From: Alphaproteobacteria bacterium
GTDB lineage: Bacteria; Pseudomonadota; Alphaproteobacteria; Rhodobacterales; Rhodobacteraceae
Direction of reading: 5' to 3'
Assembly: GCA_030428355.1 (NCBI GenBank)
Contig: JAUIBL010000025.1
Location: 1-58,238, forward strand
Length of the DNA: 58,238 nt
Shown here: positions 1 through 9,700 of the stretch, piece by piece
Layout: the number at the start of each line of letters is the position of its first letter
Numbering within the stretch: the first letter of the stretch is position 1
Translations under genes and position numbers: made by a program
Notes under the pieces: model-generated
What the model was told of the DNA's origin: nothing
What the model saw: the letters and a program-made list of their open reading frames with translations, nothing else
Databases searched by the model: none

Positions 1-590
1 CGGTGAAATGGGTCCGCACCTCGTTCGACGAGGCGATCCAGCCGGGGGCCAAGGATTTCGACTTCAACATGCAGCAATACTCGATCACGCCCGAGCGCGA
101 ACAGATGGTCGATTTCTCGCTGCCCTATTACACTTCGGCGATGGCGGTGCTGACGACGCAAAGCGTGGTGGACGCTGGTGCCACCGCGACGCTGGACAGC
201 CTCAAGGGGCTGGTCTGGGGTGCCGATGCCAACACCACGGCGCTGCCGATGCTGACCGAAATCGTGGCACCCGAGAAAGACCCGCTGCTTTACGGCGACA
301 ACACCGACGTGACAGCCGCGATGCAGGCTAACCAGATCGACGCGGCTCTGTTCGATCTGCCCACGGCACTGTATCTCGCGGCAGTGGTGGTCGAAGGTGG
401 TGTGATCCTCGGCCAGTTCCCGGCGGACCGGTCCGAGAACCCGGATCAGTTCGGTCTGCTGTTCGAAGAGGGCAACCCGCTGCGCGACTGCGTCAACACC
501 GCGATCACTGCACTGACGGAAAGCGGCAAGCTGGCCGAGATCGAAGCCACATGGTTGCAGGATGCCACCGGCGTTCCCGTGATCGAGTGA
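1..590 (+). CDS. Amino-acid ABC transporter substrate-binding protein, 5'-truncated
   Basis: C-terminal part of a periplasmic solute-binding protein; the beginning lies before the window, so no signal peptide is visible. About 195 residues remain. The stretch FDEAIQPGAKDFDFNM followed by ITPEREQMVDFSLPYY is the typical lobe and hinge pattern of family 3 (polar amino acid) binding proteins. The C-terminus has the usual NPDQFGLLFEEGNPL and final helix. Its stop lies one base before the start of a His/Glu-type permease, and an ATPase gene follows, so it should deliver an amino acid or amino-acid-like solute to that transporter. The ligand cannot be told from sequence. Confidence 0.88.
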   Translation, partial: VKWVRTSFDEAIQPGAKDFDFNMQQYSITPEREQMVDFSLPYYTSAMAVLTTQSVVDAGATATLDSLKGLVWGADANTTALPMLTEIVAPEKDPLLYGDNTDVTAAMQANQIDAALFDLPTALYLAAVVVEGGVILGQFPADRSENPDQFGLLFEEGNPLRDCVNTAITALTESGKLAEIEATWLQDATGVPVIE

Positions 591-591
591 C

Positions 592-1443
592 ATGACCGAT
601 CAGACAAGCCTGCCACGCGGGTCAGCGCCAACGCTGACCCGTCGCCAAGCCTATGAGCAACGTCTGCGGCGACGGTCGATCACCATCGCGGCCGGATCGA
701 CCCTAGCGGTGGTTTTGGCGGTCGTGCTGCTGGTGCCTTTGGCCCCCGGCTGGGACGCGGTGAAACGCAGCTTTTTCAATGGCGAGGTGTTCGCCAAGAC
801 CTTTCCGGGGCTTCTGGATGCGTTCCTGATTAACGTCGCCATCTTCCTATGGTGTGCGCCGATCATCGCCATTCTGGGTCTGGTGATAGCACTTTTCCGC
901 GATGTGCGCTCGCCCGCGCTCTATCCACTGCGGCTCTTCGGGGCGATCTATACGGACGTGTTTCGCGGTCTTCCCGTGATCCTCGTGATCTACCTGATCG
1001 GGTTCGGTATCCCCGGTCTTGGTCTGCCACGCCCGTGGAATTCGCCCTATATCTGGGGATCGCTCGCGCTGATCCTTGTCTACGCGGCTTACGTGGCCGA
1101 GGTGATCCGGTCGGGCATCGATTCCATCCATCACAGCCAGCGCGCGGCGGCGGCATCTCTTGGGTTGTCGGATGGCGAAACCATGCGCTACGTTGTGCTG
1201 CCTCAGGCGATCCGCAATGTGGCCCCGGCGAACATGAACCTCTTTATCGCCTTGCAGAAAGACGTCGCACTTCTCAGCTTTATCGGTCCGGTCGAGGTGT
1301 TCCGGCAGGCGGGGGTCTACAAGTCGCTGCTGGCGAACTTCACGCCTTACGTGGGCGCGGCGGTGATCTTTCTCGCGCTCACCATCCCGGCCACGCGGTA
1401 CGCCGACTACCTGATGAACAAACAGCGGCGGCGGCAGAGCTGA
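592..1443 (+). CDS. Amino-acid ABC transporter permease (HisM type)
   Basis: 283-residue inner-membrane permease. A long cytoplasmic N-terminus leads to a first hydrophobic segment at about residues 33-53, followed by further membrane segments. The EAA-type cytoplasmic loop ([25 protein letters not shown]) that docks on the ATPase is clear near residues 184-205. The family (HisM/GlnP) forms a homo- or heterodimer with one ATP-binding subunit type. It starts one base after the binding-protein stop, and its TGA overlaps the ATPase ATG by one base, so the three genes are one translationally coupled operon. A second permease, if there is one, would lie outside the window. Confidence 0.9.
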   Translation: MTDQTSLPRGSAPTLTRRQAYEQRLRRRSITIAAGSTLAVVLAVVLLVPLAPGWDAVKRSFFNGEVFAKTFPGLLDAFLINVAIFLWCAPIIAILGLVIALFRDVRSPALYPLRLFGAIYTDVFRGLPVILVIYLIGFGIPGLGLPRPWNSPYIWGSLALILVYAAYVAEVIRSGIDSIHHSQRAAAASLGLSDGETMRYVVLPQAIRNVAPANMNLFIALQKDVALLSFIGPVEVFRQAGVYKSLLANFTPYVGAAVIFLALTIPATRYADYLMNKQRRRQS

Positions 1444-2171
1444 TGGCGAAACTGGACCTGCAGGGCGTCACCAAAAGTTTCGGTGACAACCCGGTCTGCC
1501 GGGGCATCGACCTGACGGTGGATGAGGGTGAGATGGTCTGCCTGATCGGCGCGTCGGGGTCGGGCAAGTCCACGCTGCTGCGCTGCATCAACCTTCTGGA
1601 GCCCATCGACGACGGGCGTATCCTGCTCGACGGGGTGGACATCAGCGAACCGGGACTGAACCCGCAGCCGATCCGCGCGCGGATCGGGATCGTCTTCCAG
1701 TCGTTCAACCTCTTCCCGCACATGACCGCTGCTGAAAACGTCATGCTCGCCCCGCGTCGCGTTTTGGGCAAAAGCCGCGACGCGTTGGAGGCGCCCGTCA
1801 AAGCGCTGTTCGAGCGGTTCGATCTGGGGCAGCGGATGCACCATTACCCCGACCAGCTTTCGGGCGGACAACAACAGCGCGTCGCGATCATCCGCGCGCT
1901 GGCGATGCAGCCCGAGATCATGCTCTTTGACGAGATCACCAGCGCGCTTGATCCCGAACTGGTGGGCGAGGTGCTGGACGTGCTGCGCCAGCTCAGGACC
2001 GAAGGCATGACGATGATCCTTGCCACGCACGAAATGGCCTTTGCCCGCGAACTGGCCGACAAGGTCTGTTTCCTCGACGCCGGGCGCATCCTCGAGGAAG
2101 GTCCACCCGAAATCCTGTTCTCTGACCCGAAAGAGCCGCGCACACGGGCCTTTCTGAGCCGCGTTCTGTAA
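1443..2171 (+). CDS. Amino-acid ABC transporter ATP-binding protein
   Basis: 242-residue cytoplasmic ATPase that drives import through the preceding permease. Walker A is GASGSGKST near residue 36, the Q-loop is [10 protein letters not shown], the ABC signature LSGGQQQR lies near residues 138-145, Walker B is [13 protein letters not shown], and the switch histidine lies in ATHEMAF. The frame is open far upstream, but the start chosen is the ATG at 1443 because it begins the canonical [14 protein letters not shown] and overlaps the permease stop by one base. GlnQ/HisP subfamily; the transported amino acid is not predictable. Confidence 0.93.
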   Translation: MAKLDLQGVTKSFGDNPVCRGIDLTVDEGEMVCLIGASGSGKSTLLRCINLLEPIDDGRILLDGVDISEPGLNPQPIRARIGIVFQSFNLFPHMTAAENVMLAPRRVLGKSRDALEAPVKALFERFDLGQRMHHYPDQLSGGQQQRVAIIRALAMQPEIMLFDEITSALDPELVGEVLDVLRQLRTEGMTMILATHEMAFARELADKVCFLDAGRILEEGPPEILFSDPKEPRTRAFLSRVL

Positions 2172-2240
2172 GCAGGCGTATTTGCGTCGACAGGGACGCG
2201 GAAACATGGTCCTTGTTCGGGCAGGTCGGGAAAGGGCGGT

Positions 2241-3152
2241 ATGCAGAGACAGTCGGACAATGCGGTGCTTGCCATCCTGATCAGCATCGCCGCTCTGGTG
2301 CTGTTCGACCTGATGGGGCTCATCATCAAACATCTGTCCGGCCGCTACAGCGCAGCCGAACTTTCGGCCTATCGCAATCTTTTCGGTCTGTTGCCCAGCC
2401 TCATCGCGCTTTGGATGACCGCAAGCTGGCGCAACGGCACCCGGTCACTGCGCATCCGGCAATGGAAGCTGGCGGCGCTGCGCGGCTTGTCCGTGACCTT
2501 TGCACAACTCATGTTCTACCTGTCGCTGGGCATCATGGCCTTTGCCACGGCGACGACGATTTCCTACACCACGGCACTGTTCACCACGGCATTGGCCGTG
2601 CCGATCCTTGGCGAACGGGTGGGCTGGGTGCGCTGGCTGGCGGTCGCCATCGGCTTTGTCGGGGTGATCCTGATCCTGCAACCGGGCAGCGACGCGTTTA
2701 CCTGGGCGTTGGTGCTGCCGGTGGCGGCGTCGTTCCTCTATGCCTTCAGCGGTGTCACCGCCCGGCTGATCGACCCGGACGTGCCGACACCGCTGTTCAA
2801 CCTGCACTCCTCGGCCTTTGCCGCCGTCGGATCGTTTCTGCTGGCGCTTGCCGTGGGGGGCTTTTCGCCCATCGCGAGCGTTGAGGACCTCGTGTTCATC
2901 GTTCTGATGGGCATGTTCGGCGGATCCGCGGTGCTGTGCCTTGTGGTGGCCTACCGCATGACAGAACCCAGCAACCTTGCCCCGTTCAGCTATTTCGGCA
3001 TCCCCATAGCCTTTGCGCTGGGCTGGCTGTTCTTTGACGAAGCGCCGGTGGATGATCTCTGGCCGGGGGCGCTGCTGATTGTGATCGGCGGGCTGATGAT
3101 CGTCTACCGTGAACGGCGGGTGCGGCGACCCCGGACCACGCCGTCGGAATGA
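2241..3152 (+). CDS. DMT-superfamily transporter (EamA domains)
   Basis: 303-residue integral membrane protein with about ten hydrophobic helices in two repeated EamA halves (roughly residues 10-140 and 155-295). The motifs TTISYTTALFTTALAVPILGERV and the C-terminal APFSYFGIPIAFALGWLFFDE are typical of drug/metabolite exporters. The C-terminus is short and basic (RRVRRPRTT). The family exports metabolites or amino acids; the substrate is unknown. It follows the ABC operon after a 69-base gap, so it may be a separate unit. A minus-strand terminator shared with the convergent bactofilin gene lies just downstream. Confidence 0.86.
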   Translation: MQRQSDNAVLAILISIAALVLFDLMGLIIKHLSGRYSAAELSAYRNLFGLLPSLIALWMTASWRNGTRSLRIRQWKLAALRGLSVTFAQLMFYLSLGIMAFATATTISYTTALFTTALAVPILGERVGWVRWLAVAIGFVGVILILQPGSDAFTWALVLPVAASFLYAFSGVTARLIDPDVPTPLFNLHSSAFAAVGSFLLALAVGGFSPIASVEDLVFIVLMGMFGGSAVLCLVVAYRMTEPSNLAPFSYFGIPIAFALGWLFFDEAPVDDLWPGALLIVIGGLMIVYRERRVRRPRTTPSE

Positions 3153-3156
3153 GCCA

Positions 3157-3182
3157 AAAGAAAAGGCCGCCCGAAGGCGGCC
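3157..3182 (-). terminator. Rho-independent terminator of bactofilin operon
   Basis: Read on the minus strand this is a perfect 7-bp stem GGCCGCC/GGCGGCC with a TTCG tetraloop, followed by TTTTCTTTT. It lies about 25 bases past the bactofilin stop and also just past the end of the convergent EamA gene. Confidence 0.85.
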
Positions 3183-3206
3183 CTGTTCAAACCATGTGTC
3201 CGGCGA

Positions 3207-3704
3207 TCAGCCGTTCGAGGCGGCCGGGGCAGGGGCGGCTGCAACAGGTTTCTTGCCGCCGTTGAGCGGATCGTCCTGACGCTGCACCGAGCCTTCGAAA
3301 TGGGCACCGGATTCAATCGCGATGGTCTTGTGGATGATGTCACCCTCGACGCGCGCGGTTGCGGTCAGGCGCACCTTGAGGCCGCGCACACGGCCCACCA
3401 CGCGACCATTCACGACCACATCATCTGCCACCACTTCGCCCTTGATCGTGGCGCTTTCGCCAACGGTCAGCAGGTGCGCGCGGATGTCGCCTTCGACGGT
3501 GCCTTCGACATTGATGTCGCCGGTTGTCTTGAGATTGCCCGTGATGTGCAGGTCGCTTGACAGGACCGATGCCGCCGGCTTGGCCTTGGGGGCCGAGGCC
3601 TTGAATTCGGTCGACATCCGCGACGGATCGGGCATGGCCGGTTTCGGTGCGCTCGCCTCGTCAGCCTTGGGGCCGGGCTCATTGATTTTGCTTTTAGAAA
3701 ACAT
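3207..3704 (-). CDS. Bactofilin (polymer-forming cytoskeletal protein)
   Basis: 165-residue bactofilin. The central domain, about residues 45-140, is the right-handed beta-helix of the family: short repeats such as GNLKTTGDINVEGTVEG, then TVGESATIKGEVVADDVVVNGRVVGRVRG. The flanks are low-complexity and proline/alanine-rich. Bactofilins self-assemble into filaments that scaffold cell-wall enzymes. The gene overlaps the 3' end of the M23 peptidase gene by 11 bases, a common alphaproteobacterial pairing in which the filament positions the LytM-type hydrolase. A strong terminator follows. Confidence 0.92.
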   Translation of the reverse strand: MFSKSKINEPGPKADEASAPKPAMPDPSRMSTEFKASAPKAKPAASVLSSDLHITGNLKTTGDINVEGTVEGDIRAHLLTVGESATIKGEVVADDVVVNGRVVGRVRGLKVRLTATARVEGDIIHKTIAIESGAHFEGSVQRQDDPLNGGKKPVAAAPAPAASNG

Positions 3705-5007
3705 CGTTTGCAGCCTTGATGTAGATCATGGGGTTGACAGGTTTACCGCCGACACGGACTTCGTAGTGCAGATGGGTGCCAGTGGAACGTCCAGTGTTCC
3801 CCATAGCAGCAATTCTGTCCCCGCGCGAGACCCTTTGGCCCGCTGTCACGTAGAGTTTTGAATTATGGGCATAGCGGGTCTCGATGCCGAACTCATGCTG
3901 TATCTTGATGAGCCTACCATATCCTGACTGCCAGCCCGCGAAGGTCACAACACCGTCCGCCGTGGCGTAGATCGGCGTGCCATGCGCCCCGGCGAAATCC
4001 GTGCCTGCATGCAGCCGTCCCCAGCGATACCCGAATCCGCTGGTAAAGCGGAACGAATCCTTGATCGGCATCGCGAAGGGCGCCTTTTCGGCGGCTATCC
4101 GGTACAGGTTGAGCCGGTCCATCTGGTTCAGGATGCGGTTGGCCCGCAGCACGTCTTCGGACGGCTCTTCGCCGCGTGTGGAAAAGCTCAGAGGCGACAG
4201 CGGGCCGCCCTGGCCGGAATAGCCACGGCGCACCTGATCAAGGATGCGGTCGGGGTTCATGCCCGCCGCTTCGAACATCTTGTCGAGCGGCGCGACCGAG
4301 ACCGTCATCGCCTCTTCGAGCTGGCGGAAGATCGTGTCGTTCTTTTCTTCCATCAACCGGATCTCGGTGGCCATCTCGTCGGCGCGGATCAGCGCGTCCT
4401 GCGCGTCGGCGACCACCTGATCGCGTTCCTCGGCGGTGCGGGCCAGCGCGGCGGAGAGGAAATCAAGGGTCGTGGTGTCCACGGCACCACCCGAGGCCAG
4501 CGCAGTGCCCCCGGCCGCGATCTGGTCGCGCAGGGCCACCAGTTCGGTGCGCACGTCTTCACGCGCGCGGATCGCATCACGCAGCTTGAGCTGCACCGCT
4601 TCGAGACCCGACTCCAGTTCCACCCTGCGGGTTTCGGCGTCCAGCAGCTTGGTCTGCATCACCGACACCTGTTCCAGCGCGGTGTTGAAGCGTTCCTGCG
4701 CGGCGATCGCCTCGGCAGCGCGGGCGTTGCGTTCTTCGGACAGGATGTTGAGGCGCAACTGGTAGGTTTCCAGATCGCGCCGCGCCTGTTCGCGGAAATT
4801 GCCGGACCCGATGGAGTCCATCAGCAGGATGGCCGTGGCGACGATGCTCCAGGCGAGAACAAGAGAGGCGCCCCCGAACGCGAGCGCCTGTGTGCTGGAT
4901 TTCAGTCGAATGAACCGGGTGTCGGTGTCGGAGCGGAGGAACAGGCGGCGTTCCGGAAAAAAGCGTTCGAGTATGGCATGCAGTTTGATCGCAAGACGTG
5001 TGCGCAC
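3694..5007 (-). CDS. M23 family peptidoglycan endopeptidase with DUF5930-like N-terminus
   Basis: 437-residue membrane-anchored LytM-type metallopeptidase. A basic N-terminus (RTRLAIKLHAILERFFPERR) precedes one membrane segment near residues 45-65, then a long coiled-coil stretch to about residue 240. The C-terminal peptidase domain keeps the zinc ligands (HAGTDFAG, then HLHYEV), so it should be active. The frame is open to 5049, but I chose the GTG at 5007: AGAGGA lies 7-8 bases upstream, and family members usually begin at this arginine-rich sequence. Cleaves peptide cross-links of the wall; co-transcribed with bactofilin. Confidence 0.9.
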   Translation of the reverse strand: MRTRLAIKLHAILERFFPERRLFLRSDTDTRFIRLKSSTQALAFGGASLVLAWSIVATAILLMDSIGSGNFREQARRDLETYQLRLNILSEERNARAAEAIAAQERFNTALEQVSVMQTKLLDAETRRVELESGLEAVQLKLRDAIRAREDVRTELVALRDQIAAGGTALASGGAVDTTTLDFLSAALARTAEERDQVVADAQDALIRADEMATEIRLMEEKNDTIFRQLEEAMTVSVAPLDKMFEAAGMNPDRILDQVRRGYSGQGGPLSPLSFSTRGEEPSEDVLRANRILNQMDRLNLYRIAAEKAPFAMPIKDSFRFTSGFGYRWGRLHAGTDFAGAHGTPIYATADGVVTFAGWQSGYGRLIKIQHEFGIETRYAHNSKLYVTAGQRVSRGDRIAAMGNTGRSTGTHLHYEVRVGGKPVNPMIYIKAANDVF

Positions 5008-5234
5008 CTGTATGTTCCTCTTTACCGTCCCAAAGTTCGCGCCTCTCAAGCCCCAACTCCGGGCGCGTATCTATTACGGCTCTAAAGACCGATTCCCGAA
5101 TTGGCAACATTTTTGGACCAGCCGATCCCGGTGACCCGCGATCCATCGCCGAATGGGCAAGATTTCGCCGATGTTCTCTGGGCTTATCACGCGACGTTAC
5201 TGCAACTCGGGGGCAGAGTGTTCCGCCGGATGGC

Positions 5235-6044
5235 TCAGAGTGTCTCGGTCAGCGGCCAGTAGAAATCCGGCGGCAGGCCCGCCTCGGCGCGTTTTTCCTC
5301 GTTGAAGGGCGGCTTGAGCGCACCTTTGAAATAGCGCCGGACAAGGCTGTGAAAGGCGTCCTTGGGGTCCTGCTCATGCCGCCCGCAGAGGAAATGAAAC
5401 CATTTCGAACCATAGGCCACATGGCCCACTTCCTCGGCATAGATCGTCTCAAGCGCGGCCACGGCGCTGGTGGCATCGGCCTTGCGGAAAATCTCGATCA
5501 TGCCCGGTGTCACATCCAGCCCCCGCGCTTCGAGCACCATAGGCACCACCGCCAACCGTCCCATGAAGTCATCCACCGTGTCCTCGGCGGCGCGCCACAT
5601 CCCGGCATGGGCGGGCAGGGCGCCGTAATGGCTGCCCATCTCTTCGAGGCAGTCGCACATCAGGTTGAAATGCTTGGATTCCTCGTCCGCCGCCTTGACC
5701 CAGTCATCATAGAACCCCATCGGCATTTTGATGTGTGCAAAGCGCGGGATGATGTCCCAGTGCAGGTCGACCGCGTTCAGCTCGATATGCGCCACCGCAT
5801 GCAACAGGGCGATGCGCCCCTGCGGACTGCCGGGCTTGCGCTTGGGCACATCGCGCGGGTCGAGCAGTTCCGGCGCATCGGGTCGCGATGGGCGCAAGGG
5901 CGGCTCTGCGGTGCCGATCTCCAAAGCGGTGCCGGTCTCCCGCGCGGCGAACCACTGCGCGGAATAGTCCCGCGACTTTGCGGTCTTCTCGCGCCCGTCC
6001 GCGGTGGTCAGGACATCCACCGCCATGTCACAGAGGGTTTTCAT
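5235..6044 (-). CDS. DUF455 family ferritin-like protein
   Basis: 269-residue soluble protein of the DUF455 family, a ferritin-like four-helix fold expected to carry a di-metal site. Candidate ligands are seen in AHIELNAVDLHWD, in EESKHFNLMCDCLEEMGSHYG, and in the late ETIYAEEVGHVAYGSKWF, matching paired ExxH-type motifs. The family resembles tRNA hydroxylase MiaE and other diiron enzymes, but its reaction is unknown. It stands alone on the minus strand; a hairpin-rich spacer separates it from the upstream bcp gene. Confidence 0.82.
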   Translation of the reverse strand: MKTLCDMAVDVLTTADGREKTAKSRDYSAQWFAARETGTALEIGTAEPPLRPSRPDAPELLDPRDVPKRKPGSPQGRIALLHAVAHIELNAVDLHWDIIPRFAHIKMPMGFYDDWVKAADEESKHFNLMCDCLEEMGSHYGALPAHAGMWRAAEDTVDDFMGRLAVVPMVLEARGLDVTPGMIEIFRKADATSAVAALETIYAEEVGHVAYGSKWFHFLCGRHEQDPKDAFHSLVRRYFKGALKPPFNEEKRAEAGLPPDFYWPLTETL

Positions 6045-6091
6045 GGCATCTCATCGCCCAGCGCGTGCCGGACTGCAAGGTCAACCTCTGA

Positions 6092-6186
6092 TCTTCTTCG
6101 GTTGAAAAATACTTCGGGTGTATGAGGGCAGAGCCCTCATGCGCGCCGCAGGCGCGCCTCGGTCGGATCGGGCAGGTCCCGATCCG
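6092..6186 (-). repeat. Intergenic composite element: three hairpins plus CGAAGTATTT motif
   Basis: Reading the minus strand: three perfect hairpins at 6164-6186 (9-bp stem), 6141-6157 (7-bp stem, loop 3) and 6122-6140 (8-bp stem, loop 3), then CCGAAGTATTTTTCAACCGA and GAAGA at 6117-6092. The same composite (hairpins, then a CGAAGTATTT-like box, then a GA-rich end) occurs in the plus sense at 37546-37600 and 42348-42398. It sits in the spacer between bcp and the DUF455 gene. Function unknown; transcript-end processing or termination is plausible. Confidence 0.7.
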
Positions 6187-6198
6187 ATCCAAAAGGCA

Positions 6199-6666
6199 TC
6201 AAAGCGCCTTTGCCGCCTCGAGCACCTCTTCGGCGTGGCCGGGCACCTTGACCTTGCGCCATTCCTTCGCAATCCGCCCCTCAGCGTCGATCAGGAAGGT
6301 CGACCGTTCGATCCCCATATAGGTCTTGCCATACATGGATTTTTCCTTCCACACGCCGAAATCCTCGGACGCGGTGCCATGCTCGTCCGAGATCAGCGGC
6401 ACGGTCAGCTTCTTCTTGGCCATGAATTTCGCGTGGCTTTCAAGGCTGTCCTTGGAAATCCCGAAGACCTTGACGCCGATCCGGGCGAATTCCCCTTCCA
6501 GCGCGGTGAAAGCTTCGTTTTCCTTGGTGCAGCCCGACGTGTCGTCGCGCGGGTAGAAAAACAGCACGAAAGGGGTGCCGTGCAGATCTTTCAGCGAAAC
6601 TTCGCCGTGCTCGCCGCCTTGGACCGGCAGGGTGAAATCCGGAGCCAATTCCAGTGTATCGCTCAT
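6199..6666 (-). CDS. bcp: Thioredoxin-dependent thiol peroxidase (Bcp/PrxQ type)
   Basis: 155-residue cytoplasmic peroxiredoxin that reduces hydrogen and organic peroxides. The active-site motif is YPRDDTSGCTKENEAF, with the peroxidatic cysteine at residue 46. The position five residues later, where two-Cys Bcp proteins carry the resolving cysteine, is Glu, and no other cysteine exists, so it is a 1-Cys type that needs an external thiol. The frame continues far upstream, but the ATG at 6666 starts the family's MSDTLELAPDFTLP. It is divergent from the AsmA-like gene at 6749. Confidence 0.92.
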   Translation of the reverse strand: MSDTLELAPDFTLPVQGGEHGEVSLKDLHGTPFVLFFYPRDDTSGCTKENEAFTALEGEFARIGVKVFGISKDSLESHAKFMAKKKLTVPLISDEHGTASEDFGVWKEKSMYGKTYMGIERSTFLIDAEGRIAKEWRKVKVPGHAEEVLEAAKAL

Positions 6667-6748
6667 GGCGCTATCCTTTAAGAAGATGAAAACGGGTCGG
6701 GGGCATCCCCGGCGGAACAGAGAATAAGGCAAAAAGGCACAGCTTCCA

Positions 6749-9700
6749 GTGACGCAGCCCGAACAATCTGCACCCAAGGCACCGGCCCCGTCCCGCAGGC
6801 GGCTGGGGCGCTGGGGTCTGCGCGTTGCGCTGGCGCTGCTGTTGGTGGGTCTAGGGATGGGCTGGGCGCTGGTCGGGCGCAGCCTCTCGGCCCCGGATTG
6901 GGTGCGCGATACCGTCGAAGAGCGGCTTGCGGCGGCCTTGCCCGGCTTCGCGGTGCTGTTTGGGGATGTGCAACTGCGGCTTGAACGGGATGGGCGCACG
7001 CGGATCATCCTGTTTGATGTGGACGTGCAGACCGCCGCCGGAGCCCCTGTCGCGGTTTTGTCGGATATCGAGATCGGTCTGGCGCTGCACGACCTGATCC
7101 GGCGGCGGGTGGTGTTGCGCGATCTGAGCGTCAGCGGCGCGTTTGTCACGCTCACCCGCAACCGGGCGGGCCAGTTGGGACTGGCGCTGGGGGATGCGTT
7201 TGCGATGGACGGCACCGCGCCCGATGTGCCGACGCTGGTGCGCCAGGTGGATGCGCTGTTGCTGGACGAGCGGCTGTCGCGCCTGCAATCGGTCGAGGCC
7301 GACGCGCTGACGCTGCGGTTCGAGGATGCCCGTGCGCGGCGCGGCTGGACAGTCGATGGTGGACGGCTGCGGCTGGAGCGGCAGAACGACCTGCTGCGCC
7401 TGTCGGGCGATTTCGCGCTTCTTGGGGGCGGGGCGACGGCGACGCGGTTGCAGCTTGATGCCTCGTCCACCATCGGCGACACCGAGGTCGCCTTCGGGGT
7501 GTCGCTGGATGACATGCCCTCGCAGGACATCGCCACGCAGGGCCCGGCGCTGGCGTGGCTGGGGGCTCTGCGGGCCCCGATCTCGGGGTCTTTGCGGGCC
7601 GCGATGCGCGCGGACGGCTCGCTTGGTCCGCTCAACGCCACCCTGCAGATCGACGCCGGTGTTCTGCAGCCCGCACCCGACACACCGCCGATCCCGTTCA
7701 ATTCGGCGCGCAGCTATTTCACCTTCGATCCGGACCGGTCGCAGATCAGCTTTACCGAATTGTCGGTGGACAGCGATCTGGTGCGCGCGGTGGCGGACGG
7801 GCGCGCGACGCTGGCCGATCTGCGCGACGGCATCCCGTCGCAGATGCTGGGACAGGTGCGGTTCAGCCGCCTTGAGGCGGCACCGGACACGCTGTTCGAC
7901 GCGCCCCTGTCGCTGGACCGCGCCGAGGCCGATTTCCGCCTGAGGCTGGATCCGTTCGAGCTGGATCTGGGGCGGGTCTGGATCGACGACGCGCAGGTGC
8001 CGCTGCGCATGACCGGCAAGCTGCGCGCGTCCGAGGATGCCTGGGACTATGCAATCGACGGCACGGTCGGCAGGCTCAGCCCCGAGGCGCTGCTGCATCT
8101 GTGGCCGGTTGCGATGGCACCGCGCACACGGACCTGGGTGGTGGACAATATCGACGGCGGGGTGATCCGGCACGGGCAGTTCGCGCTGCGTTCGCAGGAC
8201 GGGCCGCGCCCGGTGGTCTATCTCAACGCCGCGTTCGAAGAGGCGCAGGTCCGTTACGCCCGCACGCTGCCGGTGGTGCGCGATGGCGCCGGGACGCTCA
8301 CGCTGAACGACGACCGCTTCACCGTGCGGGTGATCAAGGGCCGGATCACGCCGCCGCAGGGCGGGGACATCACGGTCGATGGCAGCAGTTTCGTCATTCC
8401 CGACACCCGCCAACGCCCGGCAACCGGAGAGGTGACGCTGGCCGGATCGGGCGCGATCGAGGCGCTCTTGTCCTATCTCGACAGCCCGCCACTTTCGATC
8501 ATGACGCGGGCACAGCGGCCCGTCGATCTGTTGTCCGGTCAGGTGCGGTTCGACGGCACGCTGAGCCTGCCACTGCGGCGCGGGCTGCGTCTGCCCGACA
8601 TGGTGCTGGACATGCGCGGGCGTGCCACGCAGGTGGTCAGCGACCGGATCATCCCCGGCCGTCCCCTGACAGCCGGGGCGCTGGATGTGTCCGTCACCAA
8701 TAACCGCCTGCGGGTCTCGGGGCAGGCCGAACTGTCGGGTGTGCCGTTCGACGGATCGTGGACCCTGCCCATTCCCGAACCGGGCAAGCCGCAGACCGGC
8801 AGCACGGTCGAGGGCATCGTGACCCTCTCACAAGAGGCGGCGCGGTCTTTCGGCGTGGCCTTGCCCGATGGCATGGTGAGCGGGTCTGGGCCTGCCGCGC
8901 TGCGGGTCGATCTGCGCCGCGGTGCGCCGCCCGAATTCAGCCTGAGCTCGCGGCTTGACGGGATCGGGCTGTCCCTGCCGCCCATCGGCTGGAGCCTGCC
9001 GCGCGGTACGGCGGGCAACCTTGAGGTGGCCGGCGTGCTGTCGCAGCCCGCACAGATCGACCGTCTGGTGCTCGAGGGGCCGGGGCTTGCGGCGCAGGGC
9101 ACCATCAGCCTCAATGGCGACGGATCGCTGGGCAGCATCGATCTGGACCGCGTGCGTGCGGGCGACTGGCTGGATGCGCCGGTGGTGCTGACCGGGCGTG
9201 GCGCAGGTGTGCCGCCTGCGGTGCGCATCGCGGGCGGGCGTGTGGATCTGCGCAGCGCACCGTTCGGGCGCGGGGCGGGTGGTGGCGGATCGGGCGGCCG
9301 ATCTGTGCCGCTGACGCTGTCACTGGACCAGTTGCAGGTGTCCAACAGCATCCGCCTGACCGATTTCCGGGCTGACCTGCAATCGGGGGCTGGCCTGACG
9401 GGTGACTTCACCGCTCGTGTCAACGGGGCCGCACCGATCACCGGCGACGCGGTGCCGCAGGGCGGTGCCACGGCCTTTCGCATCCGGTCGGACGATGCGG
9501 GCCGGGTGATCCGCGAGGCGGGCATCCTCAGGACCGTGGCCGGGGGCGACATGACGCTTGCGCTGGTGCCGGTGTTGGGCCGGCCGGGCAGCTATGACGG
9601 GGCGCTGACCGTGGTGAACACGCGGCTGCGCGACGCACCGGGGATCGCGTCGCTTCTGGATGCGATCAGCATTGTCGGCCTGCTGGACCAGTTGGAGGGG

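Noticed and set aside
5050..5234. Possible small gene or RNA upstream of the M23 peptidase gene
   Set aside because: No frame with a ribosome site, no strong hairpin and no recognisable RNA were found.
6667..7701. Long upstream extension of the bcp frame
   Set aside because: The added part is Ser/Arg/Pro-rich antisense of the AsmA-like gene; the normal Bcp N-terminus begins at 6666.
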